Below, piece after piece: positions 1 through 13,800 of a DNA stretch of 64,000 nt (the first letter of the stretch is position 1; every line of letters begins with the position of its first letter). Origin of the DNA: Climacteris rufus (lineage: Eukaryota > Chordata > Aves > Passeriformes > Climacteridae); the NCBI GenBank assembly GCA_013398175.1, contig VZRZ01003222.1:99623-163622 (forward strand). The letters run 5' to 3'. A program made the position numbers and the translations under genes. The notes beneath the pieces were generated by a model. That model did no database searches. It was given only the letters and a program-made list of their open reading frames with translations, and was not told the DNA's origin.

Positions 1-1755
1 ATGGAAAAGAAATCCTAACTTACTGATTTAATTAATTCTAGTACCACCCACAGTCCCAGTAGATATCAGCACTTGTCATTCAAATAAAGTGAATTTTAAT
101 TTTTTTTCATAGCTAAGGTGTCATACCCATGCAGCCAGTGTCATGGGAGCACTAAACAGTTAGGGAAGTGACTCTGGATTTCCAGAACCGAGCAAATATA
201 GCATCACACTTCTCAATCCAGCTGAGATGTGTGCAAGGACTGGGAAGGCCAACCCCTCAGAATGTTGTCACACAATACAGGCTAATCCAGTAACCAATGG
301 GTGTGACCTCATGTTGACAACCGTATACACAATGGTCAGAGAGCAACTATTAATAGCTACTTGCTGCCAAAGACTGGAGAGCAGTTACAGGTAAATAAAT
401 TATTTTAGCTGATGACACATAATAAGCATTTAGAGCTTAGAATGAACAGGATCAGAAAGGTAAAACACCATTCAAAACAGATTGGGGAAGCAGGATCAGG
501 AGAAACTAAAAAGCATACAGCGGGCCAGCCTCAAGGCTTCTGTCTGCCTTGGGGCTGACCTACTGTTCACTCTTCACTGAGTATGCAAATATTTTTAATA
601 TTCTTTAGCCAGAAGAAGTAGTAGTACTTGTGGAGCCCTGCTCTCATTTCCACAGCCATAACTGCTCTCTGTGCTCACATGCATCTATTGAAGACCAGTA
701 AAATCTTGAACAAAAAACCCAAATCTCAGAAAACAGCCCCCTCTCCCAGCCCCCCAAAAAACCTAAAACATTTTTGCATCAAATAGTTGTCAAAGTTTGC
801 CACGGTGTTGGAGTTTAGCACAAGTTTATGTTTGGGAAAAATACAACATAGATATTTTGCATCAAGTCAGCGTTCAGTTGAAAGTTATTCCATTGGAAAT
901 GTGCTTCGTGCTTCTACATTAAGAATTCCTTGCAATCCACCTGTAAGTTTAGCACTTAACTGAGAAGAGTGCTAAGAGGGACCCAAAATTATACCCCCAT
1001 CACATGAAGCATGTCAATTTGTACCTTGAACTGCTAATGTTAATTAAACAGTAAATATTTAATTTTAGGAGCAACAAAACATATAACTGATACAGAAATC
1101 ATTTCAGTATGCAGGCAATGAATATTCCTTAACTTTGAAGTCTTATCTTTGAGGAATCCATTGCAATTTAAAAAATCAGTGTGCTCTTCAAAGTGGAAAA
1201 AAATATCTTGGAAAAAATCCAACTTCATCTACTAAAAATTCCTCTGGTTTAGCCAAGGAATTTGTGTTTTTCTGTCACTGAAGGGCACACATTAAAGATT
1301 ACCACGTCTGCTCGGAACATCAGATCAGTATTGTATTTCTATTCTCCAGCTAAAGACAGGGCTGTTGTATACACCACATTTGAGAAGAAATATTACTGTA
1401 TCACTAAGTTTGTGCACTCCAGAATGCAGAATCAATTAGCCATTCCAGTACTGGAAACTCTGCAGAGTGCCATGTGTTTCCAGTACAGCCCCAAGAGCTT
1501 TCAATTCTCACAATACTCTTCTTTTCAAAGGAACTCCATATCCAAGGATTAACAGTACTTACCTTTTCCAAGTGAAGGACAGATAGGCAGACTAACCCTT
1601 AGTCAACAAATCTACCATCAAATATGTTCTCTTCCTATCGAGCTCTCTGTTCTTTTGCATTACTGTCCAACATTCACACTCACCTAGAAACAATTTTGTT
1701 TTCAAGAGTAAACAGAAGATCTGTTAATAATTGAATAACTTTGCCTTATACTTAC
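1..1755 (-). other. RHPN2: RHPN2 intron 3 (partial)
   Basis: AT-rich intronic DNA downstream of the exon 3 donor on the minus strand. I looked for the next RHPN2 exon, the start of the BRO1-domain part, and did not find it, so it should lie left of the window. Open frames here are short and lack splice context. No repeat recognised. Confidence 0.6.
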
Positions 1756-1884
1756 TCTGCATTTTGATAAACTTCTACTGAGATATTAAGTCCTTCCAAT
1801 TCCTCCTTTAAGATCTGCAGGTCTGAGTTTACAAAACTCAGTTCCAGTAGTACCTGCTCTCGTACTTTGTTGTTGGTAGTTGCT
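1756..1884 (-). CDS. RHPN2: RHPN2 coding exon 3 (end of HR1 domain)
   Basis: Minus-strand exon after a CTGCAG acceptor and before a GTAAGT donor. It encodes a helical segment containing VREQVLLELSFVNSDLQ and KEELEGLNIS, typical of the second HR1 helix of rhophilins. It enters with two bases of an Arg codon supplied by exon 2 and leaves with two bases of a Glu codon. Confidence 0.93.
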
Positions 1885-4800
1885 CTGCAGAAAGAAACAT
1901 ATCATTTTTTTATTGCTGAGGAAAAGGTTTTCTACAAGTTTGGTTAACCCCCTTCAACCTTCAATGCTAGCCTTCTCAGCATTTTTAAGATTTTTGAGAT
2001 GATATCAGACCTCATGATTCAGAATTTATTGTTTTTCTGTCAAGAGAGTGCCTGGGATAGTTTCCAAATAAGAGCAGGCAGACACAGATTTCCTATATGC
2101 TGAACTTTTTATGTGTGATTGAGGGTCAAGCTTATTTTCAGATACATTAATCAACGAAACTAAAGCATCTTAAACAGAATCCCTACTGTATTTTCAGATT
2201 ATGTGATTTTTTTTTTTCCTCAAAGAAGATAGGTGGGTGGAGATGGGAGGAGTCATGAGACATTTTTCTAAAGAGACTTCCCCACTCTATAAATTGAATA
2301 AAGATCTGCTGAGACTTCTAGTCTTAAGAATAAAAGAAAATAACTTTCCCACAAAAGAGTTACTACAGCAAGAAGTAACCTTTCAAGCACTCTTTCAACC
2401 AGAAGATCTTTTTAATAGAAGACATTTTTCCCTATAATTTGATTTTGTTGGATGTAAATATGATTTTGTTGCTTATTTCTTTGCCATTTATGTACGTAAA
2501 TGACAACACTCTGAATTGCTAGCACAATGGATGTTAATATTTAACACCCCCTGAGCATTTGTGTGATTTCTTATTTGCTTATTTATATCACCATTTCTAA
2601 CCTGATACTCCATAGTGAGGATTAGAATATTATTGTTTCCAAGAGACTTAAAACATCTGTATGTATAAATTCACAGGTATGAGTTTAAAATAAAAGGTAT
2701 CCATGCTTAAGATATTGTACCCTTATATTAGAATCCAAATCTTAGACAATAACAAACTAAAATTTGCTGCATTTACCTTTATAAAATTCACCTTCATAAA
2801 TATTTATTAACAACCATCTCATAAATCTAGGCTCCTCTTGGAGCAGTCCTCCAGTTTTATGGAGCACCTTGGTGAAGGACTAACTATTCCAAGACAAAAA
2901 TTCTAAGTTTGTATTTCATACTATAAATGAGTTATCTGTTAATATTCTATGGTGTACTTTATTGAATGCCTTAAATGGCTTAAACTAAGCAATGTTAACA
3001 TGTTGCCTTCATAAGTCAAACTGGATACAAACATATAATGGAGTAGATCTTTGAAAAAAGGCAGCACCACATAGATAAATGGGCAAGCTTTGATACTACA
3101 AGCACTTTAATTATGACATATTAAGGCTCCATGTTTCATCTAGCTTACCATCCTCCATGGGAGGGATTTTAATACCTTTTTCAGAAACCCCAATGTTCCA
3201 TCCAGATCAACTTCTCTATTGGCTCTACTGCTGTGAATATCCACGTCAATTCAGAGTTAATTTGAATACCTTTTCAAGTTTTTTGCACTGTAGACATACT
3301 TTGTAGTGACAACCAGCAAAAGACAGCTACAAGGGCAATGTGATATTGTCAAGATCCACATAAATCTACTCTGAATTTAATTTGAGCACTAACTTCCAGA
3401 ACAAAAGACAATGAAAAGGAGAGGGTGGCTTTCAGAAATTCTAAGAACAAAAGTCTTTGCACTATACGGATCATGTGCTTCAAGCCTAGAGCTTACTTTC
3501 AGCCAAAAGTAAAGAAAGCTGCATTTCCAGTTTTTCTTCAAGTCCTACGGCAGGAAGCTCCTTGTGGACAGCAACTGGTTTGTTTCTTTTAGAAGCTGAT
3601 GAAATTGAAACAGAATCTGAAACCATAAAGCTTGCTTATGTTTTACCTTGGGAGACTGTAAATATAACTAGTCATGTGAACTGTCTAGTGGTCAGGTTAC
3701 TTTTTAAATTGCTTCTTTCAAAGAAGTAGCAAGTTTTAATGGTTCAACAGGTGTAAATTCATTTTAGATTTCTAAAATCTTAAAAATAAGTCTGTTCCTC
3801 TATTCTTAAGTAGACTTAGTTCCCACTCCTGTGTTACTGTAGCGACACAAAAGGAAGAGCCAGAGACACCTGTGTCCAGGATCAGAGGAAAGGAAGGAAG
3901 GGGCCACAAGACCCGCCTTCTTTATTTTTTATATCCATTTGGAAATCACTAGTTATCGGAGGAAATCAGTTCTTCCTCCCTCAACTACAGTGGTCAAAGG
4001 AAATGTCCATCAAAGTTCTGTGTCCATGAGAAAGGAATGTGAAAGATAAGATACAGTTACAATAACATAGCTATGTTTCCAGAAAAGAACTGTGTGAAAG
4101 AAAGTAAAAAACATCCAGCTGCAAAAAGCAGGGCAACACTCCTGTAAATAGCAACTTCAATTTCAGCAATTAATACTGGCATCAGAAACTGAACTTTAGG
4201 ATATTTAGGTTGAACGTTACCAGTTTTCACATTAGATAATACTCATCTCTTTAGCCCTTCCAAAACACTCCATAACTGACAAGCAGAAACATTAACTGAA
4301 TGAAGTGTTCCATTTTCAAAAGCAGGTATAATAATTTTGCTAAGCATACAAAAAGCAGTAAAAGACTAAGTCTTACTCCTTAAGTCTATTACCAGAAAAC
4401 AAAGCAAAATTAAGTCAGAGGCTAAAATTACCTAACCTTTCAACCTGTCACCTCTCTTGCCAGAGTGGAGATAAAAGCAGGTAACAGACAACGGGCAACC
4501 TATCGATTAAACGTCAAGTTTAAGAAAATGGAATTTATCCAAGCATGTTCACTTCTGTAAGTCTCTTTACTAGATTTTGCTTCTGAAAGCCCATTGCTGC
4601 TCCAGTTGCAGAGAAATAGACATTTTCTGGAACAGACACTTCAGGGAACTACTGCAGATGAGAACTGGGAAAATTTTCAGTCCTTCTGTGTAAGATTGTT
4701 GGAAAGCTGCAGACTGTTTGCTAGCAGTTAATCACAGGATATAACAGCCTTAGGACAGAGTCAACATAAGGCTATTCCTATGTGGACAGCCACATAAAAA

Positions 4801-7800
4801 ACCATGTCCTAAAAAAAAAAAAAAGGGTAAGCAAAATATAACAGATGAAGAGCAAAATCTCTTCCAGTTACCTCAAACTGTAGGAGAATTTGGTGACAAC
4901 CCAGCTCAAATTACATGGGCGCTACCTTGCTACTGCTATATCATGAGTACATGGAATAAAGAAGGCAACTGATGGTCCTTACCACTGCATATACCTATGC
5001 AGCACATATCTAAAGGATCATGGAAAAAGCCAACAGCATAGTGGCATTGCCTTTATTTGATCTGATGTAGAAGGGACTTATTGCAACATTCAGCAAGGTT
5101 CACTTGCCATTATCACTAGCAATAAAGCTGAACAAAGAAAGTGACCCAAGAAAGTGTAACATTCAGCTCATTTACTACCACATAGCAGCACTGAAAGTGC
5201 GCTTGAGAACAAGTAATGACTCTTTAGGGCTACAGCTTGGAAAAACTTCAGGGAGATTCACAAAGCATTACATCACAATACAGTAAGAGATGCAGCATAT
5301 TTGGGGGAAAAAGAAGCAAATGCAACAGGTAAGAGACCTTTACAAAATTAAAAGAAAATTAAACAATCGTTGCTTGGAACAAGAGAACTAGGAAAGCATG
5401 ACATATACCTTAAAAGGTTTTCAGCACCAGCTCTCATTCTCACTGCTCTTAAGATCTGTTGGTTTAGAACAGCTCTTTGATTTTGCAGTTTGCTTCGTCC
5501 AGTCTCAGCAAGAGGATTACATCCCTAGAATTAAGAAAACAAGTTTTTTTGTTGCTGTTGGAAGAAACTGAAGAGGGACTAACACTGAATTTAAGTGAAC
5601 TTTAATGGCATGGGCTCTGTATGAATACAAATTAACTACATTGACATCAATGATGATTGGTCATTAAAACCAAGAGACCATGACCACAGTACATTTCAAC
5701 ATTAAAATTCAGACAGAAAATATTTGTTTTAAAGCTTAAGTACATAAGTGAGCCAGTCTCTTCTCCCCTAAAAATATTTTCAAGATATTTTGCAAATGCA
5801 ACCAAATTTGACAGAATGTTATTAAGTTTCTAAGATTTCATTAAACCAGTATCTGGCAAGGCAGCAACTCCCATCAAAGCTTCTGCTTAACCCTTGCAAA
5901 GTATCAGAGTTCCATACTGATATACAACTGATATACTGATATACTGAAATACAACTCTGTCAAATACAGGCTTTAGTGCTCAAAGTTTGATGTTTAAAAA
6001 ACTGCTCACAGTTTTGAGAACCTTTCAAAGGATCTCTGATCTCTCCTTCTGGTGCTCAGACCTTCAGTACAATTCCTACCCCTCCTTCCCTAGGTTCCTC
6101 TCTTCACATCTCAAATTTAGCAAAATGGAGCCTAACAGGGTAAGAAGATGATTATACCTTTAGACTCTTATCAAATTAGGCCCTTAACAAGTAAAGTGTG
6201 AAATCCAGAATTCGCAAGAATGCTCTCATATATGTGCATACCTTACACAAGCAGAAGACTCGAACTACTGAAACCTGTGTTTAAGCAGGACTGAGGCACT
6301 ATATTCTGGTGAGCACTGGTAAGCTAAAACTGTTACAGATGAATAGGACTGCATGTTTGTCTTCCTTTTTTTTTTAATGAGAAACACATTTTTAGCACCT
6401 TTTAAAAATGTTATAAGTTTCCCTTCCACGCTTTTATTCTTTGCCCCTGCCACCCCTTTTTAAAAAAGTATCAAATGCCTTTGAATATTAATACTCAGCC
6501 AGCCAGCACATCCCTGCAGCCTTAACTACTAATTCTGAAGCAAATAAAACCAGTTTTAAGGCTTACCCTTAAACGAAGAACATCCTTTTGAGTGGCCTCA
6601 CTGGGTATCATTACAAAGCTTATCAGAGTCCTATTGGATTGTGTACTACACAAGAAGGAGGCTCAGATCTAAATCTTCTCTCAGTTACTCCAGCCACTAA
6701 ATTATGCACTATTTTGGACCTCTCTCTCTTAGTTTTAACTAGAAAAAATGTTATGTAAGAGCATTTAACAGACTAGCAACAAGCTGTAATTATGAGTGGT
6801 CAAGCAACAACATACCAGCACAACAAAAGCAAGTATTTAAATAGAACATGAAATTCTAATCATCTACTTGAAGTTCAGTTATTTGAGTTGCCAGGTGAAA
6901 GCAAATTGACTTGACAATAGAGAAATGAGATGATCAAACAAGATTACACTAGTTCAACTGAGAAAACACATACCCCAATACAGTTAATTTTACATCTCTA
7001 GTTTGAAAAGTTTCTAATAAATAGGTAAAATGACAGGAAGCTTGTGCAAACATCTTCAGAAGCACAATTTGCCAGCTAACTCGAAAAAACACATCGCATT
7101 GAATTACTGCATTGAAATACCACTCACAGCAGAAGCCCAAAGCTCTCTGCATTGAGAAAGCACTCCCAGCAAGCATGACACATAGGAGATGAACTTCTTA
7201 CTGGAGGGAACTACTACTACTACTACTACACAAGTAGCAAACTCATTCATTCAGATTAGAAGTAGTCCCTTAACTACCAAAATACTTTATGTTCCTTTAC
7301 ACACAATTATACACAAAGACATAAGCAAGGCACACTTTGGTATATAACATGGCTTCATAGCACAAGCTGCTTTCAGTCTGGTTCTTTTTCTGGGATGCAG
7401 CTGTTCTTTCCCACTTTCCTTTTCCTTCATTTTGTGTTGTATAATCTTTTCTACTACTCCTATTCAAAGCCTTAGCTCCTTCCATTCTATCTATGCAATT
7501 TTTCATTTGAACCTCACCAATTATTTCCTCTTGCGCTTGCATTCATTTTGAATACTTAATTCTCATCTCAGGACTCTCATCTCCATATTCCTGCACAGGT
7601 ATTTTCTTCTTTCTTGAACACTTAGTTCAAGCATCCTTCTTAAATGTATCCTTGCCTTGCCCTTGTCTTCATTTTTTTTTCCATAAAGCTGCAGCTTCCT
7701 TCCAGAACTCACTGCTCTTCCTGTGTGCCAAACATGTTTGATGACATCATTCAGATATTTCTTTACAGCTTCACTTCTCGGAAATTTTTCAGAGAGATAA

Positions 7801-10800
7801 CTGCCTGATTCCCAAGTCCATGAAGCTCATAGAAGTGATCTGTTCAATTCAGTGAACCTTTGATCAAGCTCCCATTGAAAAATGAGTACAAAACTGCAGT
7901 GACTGGAAACACTCTGCAAAGAGAAAAAGCATCAGAGATGTTTCCCTGCCTTTCAGGTCCCCAGGCACTAATCTCTTCAAAAAGGAGAACCAGCTCCAGG
8001 CCCTAAGAGAACAAGGCACTTACAGACCAAGGGATCTGTATCACCTCCAATGTGCCTGGAAGTGTTGCAATTTTGATGAAAGCCTTCTTGGGGATAGAGG
8101 AGTCTGTCTGCAGAATACGCTTGCCTGTTGCAAGAATATGGCTGCCATTAACTTCGCAAGGCCTATAAGGAGTTAATATCTTACTTTCTGGAAAACGTTG
8201 CTTTTTACTTTTCCTGCACAGGGGATGAGGACGCTCAGCTAGGTTGTGTTAATTTGCGGGCTTAAACTCTTCATTGTAATCAAGCTGCCATAAAACTGAT
8301 TGGTAGAACTCTGTGTAGAGGACAGCAAAAATAACCTATGTCTGAAAAAACCCCACAAGAAATACACAATCTGGAAAAGATACCCCCTTGCATAAATCCC
8401 AAATTCTGCATACTAAAAAGTTATTTAGCAGACAGGTCCAAGCAAGTGCTTAGTTTTGGTTTCCTCCATGTAGAAGATCCATTTCCCAAACAGCATTTCT
8501 ACATGGCTCACATTTAGACAATCCTAAGAACGTTAACATTCAGTTCATTACAATATCTGGAAGCCAAACTTCCCAGTGGTTTCCACACCTACCGTTTCAT
8601 TTCTTGTCAACAGAATGCTAGATGCTTCATTTAATTACTGCTTATTTCTTGCCAAGCCAAGCAAACTTGGAGAGTACACTGGATTTTACCCTGGCTTATA
8701 TACTATCAGTAAAATTATTAATTAAATAGCAGCAAAAGAATGGTTATTACTAAGGAAGTTCTAAAATGAGCAGAAACGGAGTATGATTTAAACTGTCATT
8801 CCAAGCATTTTTTGGGGAACAAAAAAAGGTAAGTAAGTTGAGTAATAGTATCCTGCCTCTGAACAAGGCACCAGTGTTTACCGTCCATCTGAAGGAGCCT
8901 TAAAATCTCACAGTCTAAGGTGTTTAGACAATACCTTTGTGGTTTTCCAAGTTTAGGCTTTATGCCTTGAGAAATAACCTACCACAGCTGTGAAAAGTAT
9001 GGATCCTGAATGAAGAAGCACTAGTATTTAAATTGGATGTCAGGAAGCTCGAAAATGTCAGAAATTCAGTCATGATGGACATAAAAATCATGACTGTTTG
9101 CCAAACAATGAGTATAACAGTAAGAATTTGAAATTAACATAAATATGATTTACAAAGTAGTGGTTTGAACTTTTAAGATGAGCCACACTGTCTGAAGGTG
9201 ACATAGAGTTGAAACTGGGTGTGCCTCCTTACTTAAAACAAAACATTCCTTTCCAGCCAGTGCAACCTGTGCTGCCTGTCAAGCCCAACAGTGTACACAA
9301 ATGGCCATATCCTCCAGGTATTTAAACAGGTATGTATGGAACTGAAGCACACAACTTCTTTGGCTCTAACAGCAATCATAGCAAACAGCATATTTCACAC
9401 CAGTATTTCTAGGACTGATCCCAAGTCCCGCTAAATTGTCATTTCCTTACCTGCTTCCAGTACTATAATTAACCTTTCTTTTTGCATGTTACAATTAGTT
9501 CAGTTTTGAAAATTTAGCTACATAGTGCAGATCTTTCAGAACTACAAGTTTTATCTGAGGGTTTTGTTGATATTTTTTGTTTTACAATAGAGGTGGGGAA
9601 GACCTGTTCTTCCAGAGCCTAGTCTACGCGTGCCATGAACAAGTATTTTATAGTTCTAAGTGCCTGGCCCAAAGATTATATAAAGTTAAAGAACTACTTA
9701 TTGTATTAAACCAAAAAGATGTATTTCCTACATGAACTCCATTTTGTCACACCACTCACTAAGCAAAATTAAAATTCGTATTTCATCAGAGACACGTCTC
9801 TTGACTACTAAGTTTCAGATGATTCTTAGTTTCACATGAAGGCCTACTTTCTGCTTTAGGTTTTATGAACTTGTATATAATGAGTGGATATGGGATGACA
9901 AGGGTTATGAATCATTGCTATGTTGTTTTTGTCCTTCCGGACAAGCGGAAACAGAACAAGTAGCCAAATAAACGTTCCTGTGTCAATGCTAGTGTTAATG
10001 GTTGCCTGGCTACTAATGACTTAAAAAGAACCCCATGAACTAAAGCCCAGTGGCAGGACAGGTGTGGCAGGTTGGTAAACTGATACATTAACCACAGGTG
10101 GGGGGAAGCCCTGCATAAGAAATCCCAAAAGCCAAGCAGGGGAAGGACAGACAGTTAATTAGGGAAGTGATGAACCGTGAGCTGGTTACCATCCCTATCA
10201 TCATTCTCAGCCTGGTGCTTCATTTATAGAGCTGCTTGCTTTCTGCTTTTAGCTTTCTCCCCTGACACGGGGGATGAATACAGTCTTTCTTTCTGAATCA
10301 TCAGCTTGGTCTATATCACAAGTGTTTAGCCTCACAGATGGAGGCAAAGCTTTAACAAAGGGAAGAGAAAAGAAAACATGCATCTTCGTTCAACTGATCA
10401 GAATCTAAAGATTCATTAAGCTAGCTGTCCTACTACTGTGCCTCTGTGTAGCACAGTGGACTGCTATCCAAAACAACCAAACTGAAGCCAGGATACTTCA
10501 TGTTGAGCCAGCCAATGCTTGGAGAGCTGCAGAAATGGAAACCTTGGAAAATGAACTATGACTTTTTCTTACCAGTTATTTCAACTTTCTGACTGATAAG
10601 AGAAACTTGAAAAGTTATGGTCAGTGTAAGGTGTTACAAAGCAGTAAGCCAAGGTGGGAAAAATACAGTAGAAAGAACTTGCTAGATATCTCTTCCTTGC
10701 TCTGCTCCTACCCACCAAAAAAACAAGAAAAAAAATCAACTAACTCCCCTCTCCCCACACCAAAAAAAAAAAAAAAGAAAGCAAATATAAGGCAGGCATA

Positions 10801-13800
10801 GCCCTACTAATAGGTCACCACACAAGCATTGGATCCTATGACTAAATGACTACTATACTATAAATATCCTGCATTCTGTATATTTACATGTTTCAGGGAT
10901 ATTTACTTTGCAAAATCTTACTGGTTAAATGGGGTAGTGTGCTGCAAAGAAAAAAAGAAAAAAAAGAAGAAAAAAGAGAAGGGGAGAACAGCTTGAAAAA
11001 GAAAGCTGTTTCTCTCACAAGAATTCAAAGGTAACTAAAAAACCCAGGAAGATGTCTGAGAGGCCAAGCAACCCACAGTACCATAGCAGGTGTAAAGAAT
11101 AACTTCCCCATAGGTGGGAGAAGCATCTCACATAAGCAAAGCAGCACACATGGACAGACCTGCTTTAATTACTATTGGTCTGTTGAAAAATCCTTCCTGT
11201 CTAAATGCTTTGTTCTGCTTTTAAACCAAATTGTTCTTTGCTGTTATTATTAGCTTTGTCATTATTTTTTACCTACTGTTTCATTTCTTGTCAACAGAAT
11301 GCTAGATGCTTCATTTAATTACTGCTTATTTCTTGCCAAGCCAAGCAAACTTGGAGAGTACACTGGATTTTACCCTGGCTTATATACTATCAGTAAAATT
11401 ATTAATTAAATAGCAACAAAAGAATAGTTATTACCAAGGAAGTTCTAAAATGACCAGGAATGGAGTATGGTTTAAGCTCTCATTCCATGCATTTTTTGGG
11501 GAACAAAAAATGGTAAGTAAGTTGAGTAACAGTATCTTGCACATGGCACCAGTGCTTTTCATTATTTTTATATACTGGAGGCAGAATTTGGATGGATGTG
11601 TGAGATATACATCGTTGATGCACTGGTTGCTGCCAGTAACCGTGAAAGAATGTGAAACTCCCTACAGAGGAGGTCAAAATATGAGCCATCACACCATCCA
11701 GGAGTACAGGTACAGCTTGCCCCAGCAATGTACACTGAACTAAGCCAAGATAAACACAACAGTAGCAGAACCAGTTCCTGGTGCATTATCTTCCCAGAAA
11801 TTAAAAAGTTCCAGGCAGAAGCTCCACCTTCTTTTTGACGGAAAGTAAGGTGCTTCTTCCACTTTGCCATATCCTCTTTGGGACACCAGCAAGGATATTT
11901 TTTGTTGTTTTCTGTTTTGCTTTTAAAAGTAAAATCCTTCTTGCAAATTTGGTTGCAGCTCATCAAACAGCTAAAGACGGTTGTTTAGGAGGGGAGATAT
12001 AAAAGGTATCGAATAGGGGCAACAGTGACAGTTATATATACCCTGTGTGGCTGTACAGTAATTTCCTTAAAATTAGATTATTAAAAAAGAAAACAAAACC
12101 CACCAACAAAAAACACACAAGCATCAGAGCCAGCTCAAAGCATCCTGTAAGTTTAAAGTAAATTTTAATTTTGCATATATAAATGATAGGCCTTTGCCAT
12201 GGGGAAAAAGGAGACAATGGGAAAAGATGGGGTAAGGGAAAGAGGAATACGTCCCTTCAGAGTGGCTCTGACATTACTGGAAGGGAATGGGGAGGGCAGA
12301 TTTGAGAAGGGGTGCAAGTGGACTTCAGTACCTGGCACACAGCACATCTCAGACTCACCTAGCGGAGTCACTTTCTAGCGTGACAACAGAAGTCAAAGCA
12401 GGAAACAGGATTGTGCATCTCTTTCCCCACTTCTGGCCAGTCATAGTTTTACAGATCCCCCTCCCTACACACCAAAAAAAAGGTACTAAACAAAAATTAA
12501 GTAAAAAAAGTTGTTTTACATACTGAACCTTGGGAATACTGAGGGCTGCTTTCTGGTATGCTGTATTAAAAACTTCAAAAAGCATAATACACAAAAGAGC
12601 ACTAGTGACTTTGAGCACACTTCCCATAGCAATCCATTCATCAAAAGAAAATATCAAGAGTCTGAAACAAATGGATAGTGTATGAACTGCTCAATTGTTC
12701 TCAATTATAACATTTCATTGTGCACAATATTCTTAGACAGTACAGGAGGCAACCTCATTGCGTAAATAGTGCTTGGAAGCCATTTTGTGAGCAGGACTGA
12801 TGCAAAGCAAATGTTTTCACCTTGCTCCACAGCTTACAGAATAAAAGAAGTCAGTTAAGTAAATGTCTTTTGACCTAAAAAGACAAGGACTATCCTTAGA
12901 AACGGATGTGATTCTGCACCAACAAAAGTGGTAAACCAACTCTCAAATCTTTTCAGGAAAACAAAAAGTAGTGTGATTTTAAAAGGGAAGGGGAAAGCAA
13001 TACCAAGGTAACTCAGAAGGGAAGGGGAGAAAAACCATGAACACCCATCAACAGCTTTATCACTAGTTTCAGTCATATAAAATCCCCAAGTATACCATTC
13101 ACAGGGACATGTAGATACTGCATGCCAAGTATCTCTTTGGGTTCACAGCTTGTAACTGTTAAAGATTCCAGAAGTGGGATTGTTTAGGTGCATTTTTTTT
13201 GTGTATTGAGTTTTTCCTCCCCCCTTCACCTAGAACTGAGTAAGAATTAAGGCTCTGACCTTTGAGACCATTCAACTAATATATAACAAGGAATACTGGT
13301 TTCCTGCTTACTTTTAGGGACAAATTGCTTGCTGCTTTGAGCATCTAGCCTAATCTGAAGTTCATAACTTTATTAAAGACACTTATGAGCTGAACCTTTC
13401 ATAGATGTGAAGGAACAGAGGGAAGAATGTTTCACTGCAGCACTTGGCTCACTCAGATTTTATCAGATTCCCACTTTTTTGTTACTTAAAGCAGTAAAAA
13501 AGAGATAGGAAAGATGTTCATGATTAGGTTTTAAATTGATCTTATAGTATTTTCTTATATGAGAAAAATGTCCTTCTTGTCCAATAGGCTTTACACTGAT
13601 CTAATGCTGTTTCACTGACCTTAACTGTAACATGTAACAACTTAATTCAAAATAAAATCAGTCCTTTAGCAAGTCTGACTGTAGAAGATATACTACTCTT
13701 ATGACCTGAGGAACAACTTGGCTACTAAAATTCAGTTAGTCCTTATCAGTAAGAACAAATAAGTGGAAGAGTTGATTTATTTAACTAAAGTTCATGAAAA

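Noticed and set aside
11568..11966. A 132-codon minus-strand open frame in RHPN2 intron 1
   Set aside because: It overlaps several other random frames, shows no domain, and does not fit RHPN2 coding sequence.
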